Below are positions 1-7,852 of a stretch of 64,000 nucleotides of DNA, in pieces. The stretch's first letter is position 1, and every line of letters starts with the position of its first letter. Location of the stretch: contig UQFS01000001.1 in assembly GCA_900540375.1 (NCBI GenBank), positions 1 to 64,000 of the forward strand. Direction: 5' to 3'. The notes under the pieces are model-generated. The model did not search any database, was not told the DNA's origin, and was given only the letters and a program-made list of their open reading frames with translations. The DNA is from an uncultured Prevotella sp. (GTDB taxonomy: Bacteria; Bacteroidota; Bacteroidia; Bacteroidales; Bacteroidaceae). The position numbers and the translations under genes were made by a program.

Positions 1-132
1 AACCAAGACGCTCAGAAAAGTGAGCTAAAATTGGCACAACGAACTGGACACCCTATCTATAAGACTCCCTGTCAGCAATAGGCCGATACGCTTCATCCCT
101 CTACTTTTCCGTTTCAGCCATCTTGCGGATCG

Positions 133-159
133 TTTGGGCGGCTATTCATCGTACCTTTG
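133..159 (+). promoter_or_regulatory. Candidate Bacteroidota promoter
   Basis: TTTG at 133-136 and TACCTTTG at 152-159 resemble the Bacteroidota -33 and -7 boxes, although the 15-base spacer is shorter than the usual 19-21. It would give a leader of about 35 bases to the ATG at 199, with AAGGA at 185-189 as ribosome site. It probably once served a whole efflux operon of which only fragments remain. Confidence 0.5.
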
Positions 160-198
160 CAGCCAATAAAACAGTTATCGTTATAAGGAAACAAAAAT

Positions 199-360
199 AT
201 GAACAGATGGATAACCGCAGCCTTGGTCGTCGCTGTCTTGCTGACGGGCAGCTTTAAACGGCCAACGGCTGACGACGAGAGCAACACGACTGCAAAAATA
301 GAAACCATGACGGTGAAGCCCCGTGACCTGATGACCACGGTAGGCTATCCTGCCACCATG
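199..360 (+). pseudogene. 5' fragment of an RND periplasmic adaptor gene
   Basis: The first 50 or so residues read as the start of a membrane-fusion (HlyD/AcrA-like) adaptor: a hydrophobic export signal, a short polar linker, then a KIETMTVKPRDL..GYPAT segment typical of the first strand of these adaptors. The similarity then stops abruptly near position 355, and the following DNA codes for the middle of an RND pump in another frame. The adaptor body, its lipoyl and barrel domains and the first part of the pump gene are therefore missing. The simplest reading is a large deletion that joined adaptor and pump genes. A short translated peptide of 72 residues remains possible, but no function can be expected. 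The assignment rests on sequence resemblance only. Confidence 0.55.
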
Positions 361-1184
361 AACGCCTCTATGGCAGCAACGCCTCGTCCATCATCAACGA
401 GATCAATGCCGCCGTGAAGCAGATGAGCGGTGACCTGTCCGAGGGCATCCATTTCCAGAAGATCAACGATGCCAAACTCTATCTCGACGCTTCCATCCAC
501 ACCGTGTTGGAGACGCTCTTCGAGGCCATCCTGCTTGTCATACTCGTGGTATGGGTGTTCCTGCAAGACCTTCATTCCACGTTCATTCCCTCGGTGAGCA
601 TCGTGGTGTCGCTCATCGGTACCTTTGCCTTCATGCAGCTTATGGGCTTCAGTCTCAATCTGCTGACACTCTTTGCCCTTGTGCTCGCCATCAGCACGGT
701 GGTCGACGATGCCATCATCGTGGTGGAGGCCGTGCAGGCCAACTTTGACCGTGGCTACCGCTCGCCTTATCTGTCCTCCACCGATGCCATGCACAACGTG
801 GCCATGGCACTGCTCACCTCCACGATCGTGTTTATGGCGGTCTTCATCCCCGTGAGCATGATTGGCGGTACGTCGGGAGCCTTCTACCGACAGTTTGGAT
901 TGACCATGGCGGCCGCTGTGGGCATCTCGGCCATCAATGCCTTCACGCTCTCGCCGGCACTCTTTGCCCTGCTGCTTCTCATGACGGTGCTCACCATGCT
1001 CCTTGGCATGTTGCCGCTGATGATGGCTACGGGAGCCGGGGCCAATGGCGGCCGTTCGTTAGCCTCCTGCGTGGTGGGAGGCATGACGTTGGGCATCCTC
1101 GCCCTGCTCTTCCTTGTGCCCGCCTTGTTCTTCATCTTCCAGTGGCTGCAGGAGCGGATGATGCCAAGGAAAATGGTGGAGTGA
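361..1184 (+). pseudogene. RND (AcrB/HAE1-type) efflux pump remnant with internal deletion
   Basis: The frame running from about 361 encodes recognisable pieces of an RND drug/metal exporter: the membrane block with LILVVWVFLQDLHSTFIPS and the conserved STVVDDAIIVVEAV segment that carries the proton-relay aspartates, then SAINAFTLSPALFALLL. Directly after this, at about 970-984, it jumps to the final membrane block MTVLTMLLGMLPLMM. The whole second periplasmic half, several hundred residues in a normal pump of about 1,040, is absent. With the missing N-terminal half only about 270 residues survive. The join is in frame, so a four- to five-helix membrane protein could still be made from the GTG at 414, but it could not pump. 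Two separate deletions are needed to explain the structure. Confidence 0.75.
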
Positions 1185-1243
1185 TAGGGGTTAATTATTC
1201 TAAATAATGTAGTAAAGAGCAACTCTATATCATAGGCTTTTTG

Positions 1244-1251
1244 TAATATTG
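1244..1251 (+). promoter_or_regulatory. Candidate -7 box for kup
   Basis: TAATATTG differs from the TAnnTTTG consensus at one base and lies 28 bases before the kup start. No convincing TTTG -33 box is seen at the right distance, so this is a weak call. Confidence 0.35.
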
Positions 1252-1279
1252 CAGCCGTTTCTTGTTTAGAATAACATAT

Positions 1280-3235
1280 ATGACCTCAAAGATAGTTCCT
1301 TCGGGAAGCGTGGCTCATCGACTCAGTGTAATGAGTCTGTTAGTGACTTTAGGTATCGTTTATGGCGACATAGGAACGTCGCCTCTCTATGTCATGAGAG
1401 CAATTATCGGTGCCACCCCTGTTGTGACCGCCGACTACATTATAGGCGCAGTGTCGTGCATCATCTGGACACTCACTATTCAGACAACATTGAAATATGT
1501 GGTATTGGCGCTGCGCGCCGATAATAATGGTGAGGGTGGTATCTTGGCACTCTATGCGCTTGTGAGGAAACATGGCAGGAGGTGGCTCTATCTCCTTGCC
1601 ATCATCGGGGCGAGCACGCTCGTTGCCGATGGAGTCATCACACCCTCCATTACTGTTTTGTCAGCCATAGAGGGCTTGCGCACCTATGAGCCTTCCACGC
1701 CTGTCATCCCTATTGCCATTGCCATTCTCACGGTGCTGTTCTTCATCCAGCAGTACGGTACCAGCGCCATCGGCAAGCTTTTCGGCCCATTGATGTTGTT
1801 GTGGTTCTCAATGATTGGCCTGTTGGGACTTGCCCATGTGGGTGACAGTTGGGTGATACTCAAGGCTTTCAATCCTTGGTATGCCGTTCGTTTGTTAGCC
1901 ACCAGTCCGGAATGGTTTCTCATCTTAGGTGCCGTGTTTCTTTGTACAACCGGTGCGGAGGCGCTCTATTCCGATTTGGGTCACTGTGGCAAGCAAAACA
2001 TCCGGGTGAGCTGGGTCTTCGTCAAGACAATGCTCATCTGCAACTACCTCGGTCAGGGTGCTTGGATCATCGCCCATGCCGGGCAGCTTGCTCCCGGCAC
2101 GAATCCTTTCTACGCCATCATGTCGCATGCTTTCCTGCCCGTAGGTATTACGATGGCTACGATAGCGGCTATCGTGGCTAGTCAGGCACTGATCAGCGGG
2201 TCGTTTACCATCTTCAGCGAGGCCATGAACCTTCACTTTTGGCCACGGCAGCGCATCAAGTATCCTACCGATATCAAGGGACAGTTGTATATACCGTTTA
2301 TTAATATCAGCCTTTACGTGTTGTGCATCATCGTCATTTTGTTTTTCCAGACTTCCAGCAATATGGAAGCAGCCTACGGACTGGCTATCACGGTGACGAT
2401 GCTGATGACCACCTTGCTGCTGGGTTGCTATCTTAAGCAAAACAAGATGCGGCGGAGTATCGTGATTCCCGTCATCAGCTTTTTTGTGGTCTTGGAGAGC
2501 ATCTTCTTTGTCGCCAACTTAGCTAAGTTCATGCACGGCGGTTGGGTGACAATGCTGTTGGCCGGGACCATCTGTCTTGTGATGTATGTGTGGTACAATG
2601 CCGATAAGATCAGAAGCACCTTTGTGGAGCACCGCGACATCCGTAAGTACTATGACATACTGTCGGATATCAAGGCCGACACGTCCATCTCAAAGTTCGC
2701 CACCAACGTCGTGTATATGAGCCGGTTTGGTGGCAAATACGATGTGGAGCAGAAGGTGCTGTACTCCATCATCAACAAACATCCCATGCGTGCCGATCAC
2801 TATATCTTGTTGCATACTGATTACGAGGACACGCCCAATGAGCGCAGCTATGACTTCTATGAACTGATACCGGGTACGCTCTACCGCATCAACCTCCACT
2901 TAGGGTTCCGCGTGCAACCCTATGTCAACCTCTATCTCCGGCAAGTCATCGAGGATCAGGTGGAGAAAGGCAGCTTTACTTCTGAGAGTGGCTACGACTC
3001 GTTGCGTCGCCATCATGTGGCGGGTAACTTCATTTTTGTGTTTATCAAGCGGGTATATGCTGAGTTCAACGTGTTCACTCCCAAGGCCCGTTTCATCATG
3101 ACCATTTATAATCTTGTACACCATCTCAAGCAGAGCGCCCCTAAGGCGATGGGCTTGAGCACCAGTAATGTCTTTGTGGAGACCGTCCCGCTTGTGGTCC
3201 GGACAAGAAAGATAGAACGTGTAAAGCAAAATTAG
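1280..3235 (+). CDS. kup: KUP-family potassium uptake transporter
   Basis: This encodes a 651-residue inner-membrane K+/H+ symporter of the KUP/HAK/KT family. The family signature GIVYGDIGTSPLYV is near residue 30 and is followed by about twelve hydrophobic segments to residue 460. A cytosolic C-terminal domain of nearly 200 residues follows, which is the usual plan and length. I chose the ATG at 1280 because it immediately precedes the conserved N-terminus; a TTG six codons upstream is open but unlikely. The gene stands alone and converges with the barrel-protein gene at 3267. It is intact, in contrast to the efflux remnant just upstream. Identification is secure; transport of K+ is taken from the family. 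Confidence 0.93.
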   Translation: MTSKIVPSGSVAHRLSVMSLLVTLGIVYGDIGTSPLYVMRAIIGATPVVTADYIIGAVSCIIWTLTIQTTLKYVVLALRADNNGEGGILALYALVRKHGRRWLYLLAIIGASTLVADGVITPSITVLSAIEGLRTYEPSTPVIPIAIAILTVLFFIQQYGTSAIGKLFGPLMLLWFSMIGLLGLAHVGDSWVILKAFNPWYAVRLLATSPEWFLILGAVFLCTTGAEALYSDLGHCGKQNIRVSWVFVKTMLICNYLGQGAWIIAHAGQLAPGTNPFYAIMSHAFLPVGITMATIAAIVASQALISGSFTIFSEAMNLHFWPRQRIKYPTDIKGQLYIPFINISLYVLCIIVILFFQTSSNMEAAYGLAITVTMLMTTLLLGCYLKQNKMRRSIVIPVISFFVVLESIFFVANLAKFMHGGWVTMLLAGTICLVMYVWYNADKIRSTFVEHRDIRKYYDILSDIKADTSISKFATNVVYMSRFGGKYDVEQKVLYSIINKHPMRADHYILLHTDYEDTPNERSYDFYELIPGTLYRINLHLGFRVQPYVNLYLRQVIEDQVEKGSFTSESGYDSLRRHHVAGNFIFVFIKRVYAEFNVFTPKARFIMTIYNLVHHLKQSAPKAMGLSTSNVFVETVPLVVRTRKIERVKQN

Positions 3236-3266
3236 TCCTGCCCCCCGAAGACGAGATGCGGAAGAC

Positions 3267-3872
3267 TTAGAAGTGGAAGTTGAGCGTGGTGGTCAAGTCG
3301 TGGAAGTGGTAGGATCCGGATACCCCAGGGTAGTCTTTTTCCAGATTGAGCAGTCCGACGTGCCCTTGCAGTCCCAGTCGCCAGTGCTTGCCCATTTGGT
3401 AGTATATACCGGGCTGCAGACCAAAGTCGAACGGCCGGTAGATATCCCTATCGTTCAATGGATAATTGGGATCGGCACCATTATAATACTGGTTGTTGGA
3501 AGCAATGAAGGAGAATACGGGGCCGCATTCCACCACAAGTCCGCTCTTACGTGGGTTGGAGAGATGGTATTGGATGAGGACTGGAATGTCGATGTACGAG
3601 CAGTCGTAGGCACCTTCTTTACCAGTGACATCACCTACTTCAAACTTCGCACGGTAGCCGATGCCCGGCATGACGGACCAATGGCGTGTGAGATAGTAGT
3701 TCAGACCGTAGCCGACATGAAAAGCGATAGGGGCTTCTTCATCGGCAAATTCGGTTGCATAGCCCAAACCGATATAGAAGTTGTGCTCGATGCGCTTTCC
3801 CTGTCCGATAGCAGGAAGACAAAGCAATGTAGCTGTGCTTAGGGCAAGCAACCCTTTTCTGATGTTGTTCAT
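3267..3872 (-). CDS. Outer-membrane beta-barrel protein, porin-like
   Basis: The protein has 201 residues, with a cleavable signal peptide ending at about AIGQG and then alternating hydrophobic/polar strands rich in Tyr, Gly and aromatic residues. It ends in a terminal Phe (TTTLNFHF), the usual last strand of an outer-membrane barrel. YIGLGYATEF and GYGLNYYLTRHWSVMPG are typical of the eight-stranded Bacteroidota barrel family (OmpA-like N-domain / porin family). No plug or peptidoglycan-binding domain is present. The gene is single and ends tail to tail with kup, about 30 bases apart. The cargo or ligand cannot be told from the sequence. A related but distinct barrel is encoded at 30149-30664. 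Confidence 0.75.
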   Translation of the reverse strand: MNNIRKGLLALSTATLLCLPAIGQGKRIEHNFYIGLGYATEFADEEAPIAFHVGYGLNYYLTRHWSVMPGIGYRAKFEVGDVTGKEGAYDCSYIDIPVLIQYHLSNPRKSGLVVECGPVFSFIASNNQYYNGADPNYPLNDRDIYRPFDFGLQPGIYYQMGKHWRLGLQGHVGLLNLEKDYPGVSGSYHFHDLTTTLNFHF

Positions 3873-4035
3873 GGTTACTATATATAATAAGGTGTATGAT
3901 TTTTTATTCCTTTGCCGGTCTAAGCAGCATCCAGTAGGCGCTTGCCTTGATTTTGTTCATCAGAGCGGCACCAAGAAAAGAAGGATGGCAGAGAATAATC
4001 CTCTCTGCCGAAGGCGACTCACCATTTGTTTATTT

Positions 4036-4353
4036 CTATATGACGACGGCCGTTCCGCTCACTGCCACCATGAGCATGGAACCGCTTTGGCCCACGGTCT
4101 CGTAGTCGATGTCGATGCCAACGACAGCGTTGGCACCGAGGTCGGCGGCGCGTTGCCGCATCTCGTCCAGTGCCGTGCCTTTTGCCTCGCGCAGCACTTT
4201 CTCGTAGCTGCCCGACCGTCCGCCGATGATGTCGCGGATGCCGGCAAAGAAATCTTTCATGAAGTTGGCACCGATGATGGTCTCGCCTGTCACGATGCCC
4301 TTGTACTCTCTAATGGAATGACCTTCGATGGTCGGTGTGGTGGATAATAGCAT
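4036..4353 (-). CDS. YbjQ-family (heavy-metal-binding domain) protein
   Basis: The product is a 105-residue cytosolic protein of the YbjQ/UPF0145 family, marked by EYKGIVTGETIIGANFMKDFFAGIRDIIGGRSGSYE and a C-terminal half with GANAVVGIDIDYE. The family forms small pentamer-like rings and has been named heavy-metal binding, but a physiological role is not established. Length matches the family (about 105). It is a single gene; its start region faces the methionine-sulfoxide-reductase gene, so the space 4354-4526 probably holds divergent promoters. Confidence 0.85.
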   Translation of the reverse strand: MLLSTTPTIEGHSIREYKGIVTGETIIGANFMKDFFAGIRDIIGGRSGSYEKVLREAKGTALDEMRQRAADLGANAVVGIDIDYETVGQSGSMLMVAVSGTAVVI

Positions 4354-4498
4354 AATCTAAGACGTTTGGTGGTTGCAAAGATAGTGTTTTTATTCCAAAG
4401 TCCAAAGGAAAGGGGAAAGAAATGTCTCTTGGCGATCTTCCTTTCGGCCTTGTGAGAGAAAAAGGACAGGAAGATTCGGGTATGACCAAGAAAAGTCG

Positions 4499-4506
4499 TA
4501 TCTTTG
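4499..4506 (+). promoter_or_regulatory. -7 promoter box for fRMsr gene
   Basis: TATCTTTG is an exact match to TAnnTTTG. Transcription would begin near 4510, which rules out starts upstream of that point and supports the ATG at 4527 or 4536 for the following gene. No clear TTTG -33 box is seen. Confidence 0.6.
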
Positions 4507-4535
4507 CCAAAGATAGAATCTTATGTATGACAGCC

Positions 4536-5003
4536 ATGAACAAAGATCAATTTTATCAGCAGCTGGCGGCACAGGCAAAGAGTCTGGTCGATGGCGTGGA
4601 CAACGTGGTAGGCGCCTTGGGCAATGTGACAGCCCTGTTGAAAGAAGAGCTTCCATCTTTCTTTTGGGTCGGCTTCTATGTGGTTAAGGATGGGCGCCTG
4701 CAGTTAGGACCCTTCCAAGGTCCGGTCGCCTGCTACGGCATTGAGAGGGGAAGGGGCGTATGTGGTGCGGCTTGGGAAAAAGCCCAAACCCTTGTGGTGC
4801 CCGACGTGCATCAGTTCCCCGGTCATATTGCCTGCTCCTCACGCTCCAATTCCGAGATTGTCGTGCCGGTCTTCCATGGCGGAGAGGTCGTCGCTGTCAT
4901 CGATGTGGACAGCGAAGACGTTGATGCTTTCGACGAGGAAGACAAACGCGGCTTGGAGACGATAGCCCAGATCGTGGCCCCACTCTTTGCCACAGGATAT
5001 TAA
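4536..5003 (+). CDS. msrC: Free methionine-(R)-sulfoxide reductase, GAF domain
   Basis: This cytosolic enzyme of about 155 residues consists of a single GAF domain. It reduces free methionine-(R)-sulfoxide, part of oxidative-damage repair. The three cysteines used by fRMsr are all visible: PVACYGI, GRGVCGAAW and GHIACSS, followed by the family motif SNSEIVVPV. The length fits fRMsr and is too short for a GAF signalling protein. The start was placed at MNKDQFYQQL because the -7 promoter box at 4499-4506 excludes longer starts; ATG at 4527 is an alternative three codons upstream. yihY follows after a 36-base gap on the same strand, so the two may share a transcript. Confidence 0.88.
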   Translation: MNKDQFYQQLAAQAKSLVDGVDNVVGALGNVTALLKEELPSFFWVGFYVVKDGRLQLGPFQGPVACYGIERGRGVCGAAWEKAQTLVVPDVHQFPGHIACSSRSNSEIVVPVFHGGEVVAVIDVDSEDVDAFDEEDKRGLETIAQIVAPLFATGY

Positions 5004-5039
5004 GTGCATCCCTGCTCTTGCAATAGTAACTAAACCTGT

Positions 5040-6323
5040 ATGAAGATGTTGAATATGACCATTCACAACACCATCCGTAAGCTTAAGGACAAGATGGAGA
5101 CCAGCTACAGTCTGCCTTGGCGGGAAGACTTCGGAGGGTATCTGCTCCAGCGCGGTTATCTGCTCTATCAAAATCTTTTTATCAAGCGTCACTGGGGCTT
5201 CGCTGCCCAACTCACTTTCAACACCTTCATGGCTCTTATTCCTGCCTTTGCCATCATCTTCGCCATCGGCAAGGGACTGGGATTTGAAGGCTATATTCTT
5301 TCTTGGTGCAAGTATGTCTTCTCGGCTCAACCGCAAGTATACAACGCCATCGTGAGTCTTTCAGAGTCCTACATCCAATATGTTCATACCCGGGTCTTTG
5401 TCATCGCCGGCATTGCCGTCATGCTTTGGAGCGTGATAAGTCTCTTCATGGATATCGAGAGCGTATTCAACGACATCTGGGGCGTCAAGGAAGACCGCCC
5501 ATTGCAGAAACGGTTGATCTATTATATCGCGATTATCTTCTGTGTACCGATCGTCATTATCCTCTGCAGTTCTTTCACTATCTACAGCTACTTACTCCTC
5601 GACTATCTGCCTGTCATCCGTTACATCACTCCTGTCATGCACTGGGCAACAGGCATCATCGTCCCCGTTCTGCTGATGTGGCTGTTTTTCTTGTGCCTTT
5701 ATACCTGCATCCCCCATACGCCCGTGCCCGTCAGGCATGCCTTGTGGCCGTCACTTTTAGCCAGCTTCTGCATCATGCTGCTCCAGATGGCCTATATCCA
5801 TCTGCAGGTTCTGGTCTCGAGTTATAGCATCATCTATGGCAGTCTGGCTGCCATTCCTCTTCTCCTGTTATGGTTGCAGATATCTTGGTACATCAGTATC
5901 GGATGTGCGGAACTCACGCATGCCAATCAGGATCTGGCGATAGGCAACGTTGATAAAACCGCAGAGTACACGATGAATGAGATCATCGCTCAGTGCCTCA
6001 TCATCCTTGACCTACTCATCGACCGGCAGCAGAAGGGCTATAGTCCACTCCGTTTCACTCAGCTACGACAGCGAACCCATTTTTCTCGTCCCGAACTCTT
6101 GCAATGTCTCGCCCGGATGGAAGTCTGCGGCATCGTCTATGCTTCACCGTCACGCCACCGTCATGACAAGATCTATACCCTGAGTCAAAACACGCAGGAT
6201 ATCCAACCCGATGTAGTCGTTGCCCGACTGATGAACTCTCGTTTGGGAGACGATGGCCGCCAGGTCACCGATGCGAAGATCCGTGAGAAGATAAAGACCT
6301 TAAAGATCCATATAGATAGGTAA
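5040..6323 (+). CDS. YihY/BrkB-family inner-membrane protein
   Basis: The product has 427 residues. An N-terminal domain of about 300 residues carries six predicted membrane helices and typical YihY/BrkB motifs: HWGFAAQLTFNTFMALIPAFA near residue 50, then a DIWGV segment and SYSIIYGSLAAIPLLLLWLQISW near residue 270. A cytosolic tail of about 120 residues has a helix-turn-helix-like appearance (FTQLRQRTHFSRPELLQCLARMEVCGIV). The family was once called ribonuclease BN by mistake; its true role is unknown, with an envelope or virulence link suggested in some bacteria. The tail is common in Bacteroidota members. A candidate terminator hairpin follows immediately. Confidence 0.85.
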   Translation: MKMLNMTIHNTIRKLKDKMETSYSLPWREDFGGYLLQRGYLLYQNLFIKRHWGFAAQLTFNTFMALIPAFAIIFAIGKGLGFEGYILSWCKYVFSAQPQVYNAIVSLSESYIQYVHTRVFVIAGIAVMLWSVISLFMDIESVFNDIWGVKEDRPLQKRLIYYIAIIFCVPIVIILCSSFTIYSYLLLDYLPVIRYITPVMHWATGIIVPVLLMWLFFLCLYTCIPHTPVPVRHALWPSLLASFCIMLLQMAYIHLQVLVSSYSIIYGSLAAIPLLLLWLQISWYISIGCAELTHANQDLAIGNVDKTAEYTMNEIIAQCLIILDLLIDRQQKGYSPLRFTQLRQRTHFSRPELLQCLARMEVCGIVYASPSRHRHDKIYTLSQNTQDIQPDVVVARLMNSRLGDDGRQVTDAKIREKIKTLKIHIDR

Positions 6324-6324
6324 A

Positions 6325-6350
6325 TAGTGCTCCTCCGTTTAAGGGCACTA
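6325..6350 (+). terminator. Terminator-like hairpin after yihY
   Basis: TAGTGC at 6325-6330 pairs with GCACTA at 6345-6350 and is followed by CCTCTTTTAA. It begins one base after the yihY stop codon, where an intrinsic terminator would be expected. The stem is short. Confidence 0.5.
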
Positions 6351-6526
6351 CCTCTTTTAATCTTATTCTTCGCTATTGGTCAAATCCATTTTTAGCGATG
6401 TCCTTGATAAGGCGGACTAAGATATTCAGAGACTGTGTGGATTAGAATCACAGAATTCGCTTGTACGCTATTATTATTTTCTTTCTTAATCATGCATATA
6501 ATTCATTGGATATTCGATAAGTTATT

Positions 6527-7552
6527 ATGACAATCAGGAAGATGCTTTCATTTCTTGGAAAAGCAGGGAAGCGCGTTTTGCACGCAGACAGAGTTCAGAA
6601 GAGAGAAAAGAAAAGGGAAAGACAGGACTGGAAGAGACAGGCGACCTTCTCCTCCTTCCTCCCCGCCGCCTCGCGGGGCATGGGTTCCTCCACGGTGGAG
6701 AACTACCACACCGCCGTGCGGTCGTTCATCCGTTTCAACGGCGGCGGGAAGGACATGCCGCTGGCGGGCATCGACTGCCACCTTGTGGCCCGCTACGAGC
6801 GGTGGCTGCGGGAGCAGGGCGTGTGCCCCAACACCTCGTCGTGCTACCTGCGCTCGCTCCGTGCCATCTACAACAAAGCTGTCCGACATCGGCAGGTAAA
6901 GGACCGCAAGCCGTTCCGAAACGCCTTCACGGGCAACGACCGCACCGTGAAGCGGAGCATCGGCGCGGCTGACATCCGCAAACTGCACACTGCCGAACTG
7001 CCCGCGGGCTCCCGACTGGCCCTGGCACGTGACCTGTTCGTCTTCTCCTTCTGTGCTATGGGCATGCCCTTTGCCGACATGGCCCGGCTCCGTCGCAGGC
7101 AGATAAAGGAGGGTGTGCTCACTTACTGCCGCCGCAAGACGGGCCGGCAGGTTCGGGTGAAGATAGAGGGGCCCATGCGGGACATCCTCGACCAGTACGC
7201 CCGTGAGGACAGCGACTATCTCTTCCCGATACTCTACGGGGTTGCTGGCAAGCGCCTCCGGCCGCGCTGCTACTCCACGGCACTGCGCGACTACAACCAT
7301 CTCCTGCAAACGCTTGCCCGAAAGACGGGCATCAAGAGCCACCTCTCCTCCTATGTGCCCCGCCACTCGTGGGCGAGCATGGCCTACCGCCACGATGTGT
7401 CCCTGCCCGTCATCTCACAGGCCCTGGGACACGGCGACACCCACACCACGCTCATCTATATCCGCAGCATAGACGACCGGCAGGTGGCTAAGGCCAACAA
7501 GAAACTGTTGTCGGAAATTTTGGCACCACCTCTTGGCAAGAGGGGGAAATAG
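6527..7552 (+). CDS. Tyrosine recombinase, probable DNA invertase of the adjacent segment
   Basis: The protein has 341 residues, with a basic N-terminus, a SAM-like core-binding domain (about 40-125) and a catalytic domain (about 145-325). Visible catalytic features are Lys204 in CRRKTG, Arg279-His280 in YVPRHSWA, His302 in ALGHGD and the nucleophile Tyr311 in TTLIYI. The usual first arginine appears to be Pro181 in GMPFADMARL, and the usual His of HxxR is a Tyr. Related Bacteroidota recombinases share some of these departures; IntDOT, for example, has Ser at the first site. The last codons lie inside the left inverted repeat and the stop codon lies inside the 299-bp invertible segment. Inversion would replace the stop and shorten the protein by only one residue. 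The position next to the repeats indicates a local inversion role rather than phage integration. Confidence 0.88.
   Translation: MTIRKMLSFLGKAGKRVLHADRVQKREKKRERQDWKRQATFSSFLPAASRGMGSSTVENYHTAVRSFIRFNGGGKDMPLAGIDCHLVARYERWLREQGVCPNTSSCYLRSLRAIYNKAVRHRQVKDRKPFRNAFTGNDRTVKRSIGAADIRKLHTAELPAGSRLALARDLFVFSFCAMGMPFADMARLRRRQIKEGVLTYCRRKTGRQVRVKIEGPMRDILDQYAREDSDYLFPILYGVAGKRLRPRCYSTALRDYNHLLQTLARKTGIKSHLSSYVPRHSWASMAYRHDVSLPVISQALGHGDTHTTLIYIRSIDDRQVAKANKKLLSEILAPPLGKRGK
7528..7545 (+). repeat. Left inverted repeat (IRL) of the invertible segment
   Basis: ACCTCTTGGCAAGAGGGG matches the reverse complement of 7809-7826 at all 18 bases. Its core CTCTTGGCAAGAG is itself palindromic around a central G, as expected for a tyrosine-recombinase crossover site bound by two protomers. 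It encodes the PLGKRG end of the recombinase. Confidence 0.85.
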
Positions 7553-7568
7553 AATCTATAACCGACTG

Positions 7569-7600
7569 CGAATTTAGACATTTTATTTCTAATTATCAAC
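7569..7600 (-). promoter_or_regulatory. Candidate promoter inside the invertible segment, pointing left
   Basis: On the minus strand GTTG (7597-7600) is followed after exactly 20 bases by TAAATTCG (7569-7576). Each box has one mismatch to TTTG / TAnnTTTG, and the spacing is ideal. As sequenced it fires back into the recombinase gene; after inversion it would face the small ORFs and fimbrillin. No comparable promoter was found on the plus strand of the segment, so the sequenced state is read as OFF. Confidence 0.5.
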
Positions 7601-7808
7601 TATTTGGCAAAATATTTTTTTCTTTGCCTGGCACGAAGTCGGCAAATTGGACGGAAATTTCCCTTGGGAGAGCCCTGTAAAAAACTAATCTGTACTATCA
7701 CGCCTGCTTTGGCATTTTCCTGCTTATGGCTTGCCACCCCCCTTTATCAGTAAAATGCCGGTCTGTACACCACCATACCTTGTCACGAGCATCCGCTATA
7801 TCCTTCAT

Positions 7809-7826
7809 CCCCTCTTGCCAAGAGGT
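7809..7826 (-). repeat. Right inverted repeat (IRR) of the invertible segment
   Basis: CCCCTCTTGCCAAGAGGT is the exact reverse complement of the left repeat at 7528-7545. The match ends at the next base outside on each side, so 18 bp is the full perfect length. Confidence 0.85.
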
Positions 7827-7852
7827 AGACTTCATTTTATGAAGGATTATCA

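Larger units (their letters stand above)
7528..7826. other. Predicted invertible DNA segment (promoter switch)
   Basis: An exact 18-bp inverted repeat bounds this stretch, with a 263-bp interior. The left copy overlaps the last codons of the recombinase gene and the right copy lies 26 bases before the first small ORF of the fimbrillin locus. The interior is AT-rich, has no credible gene, and carries one good promoter pointing left, away from the locus. The arrangement of recombinase, repeats, internal promoter and surface-protein operon is the classical plan of phase-variable surface structures in Bacteroidota. The inversion itself is inferred; only one orientation is seen here. Confidence 0.75.

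Noticed and set aside
5040..6323. Ribonuclease BN
   Set aside because: YihY/BrkB proteins were once annotated this way, but the sequence is a six-helix membrane protein and the true RNase BN is an unrelated metallo-beta-lactamase-fold enzyme.
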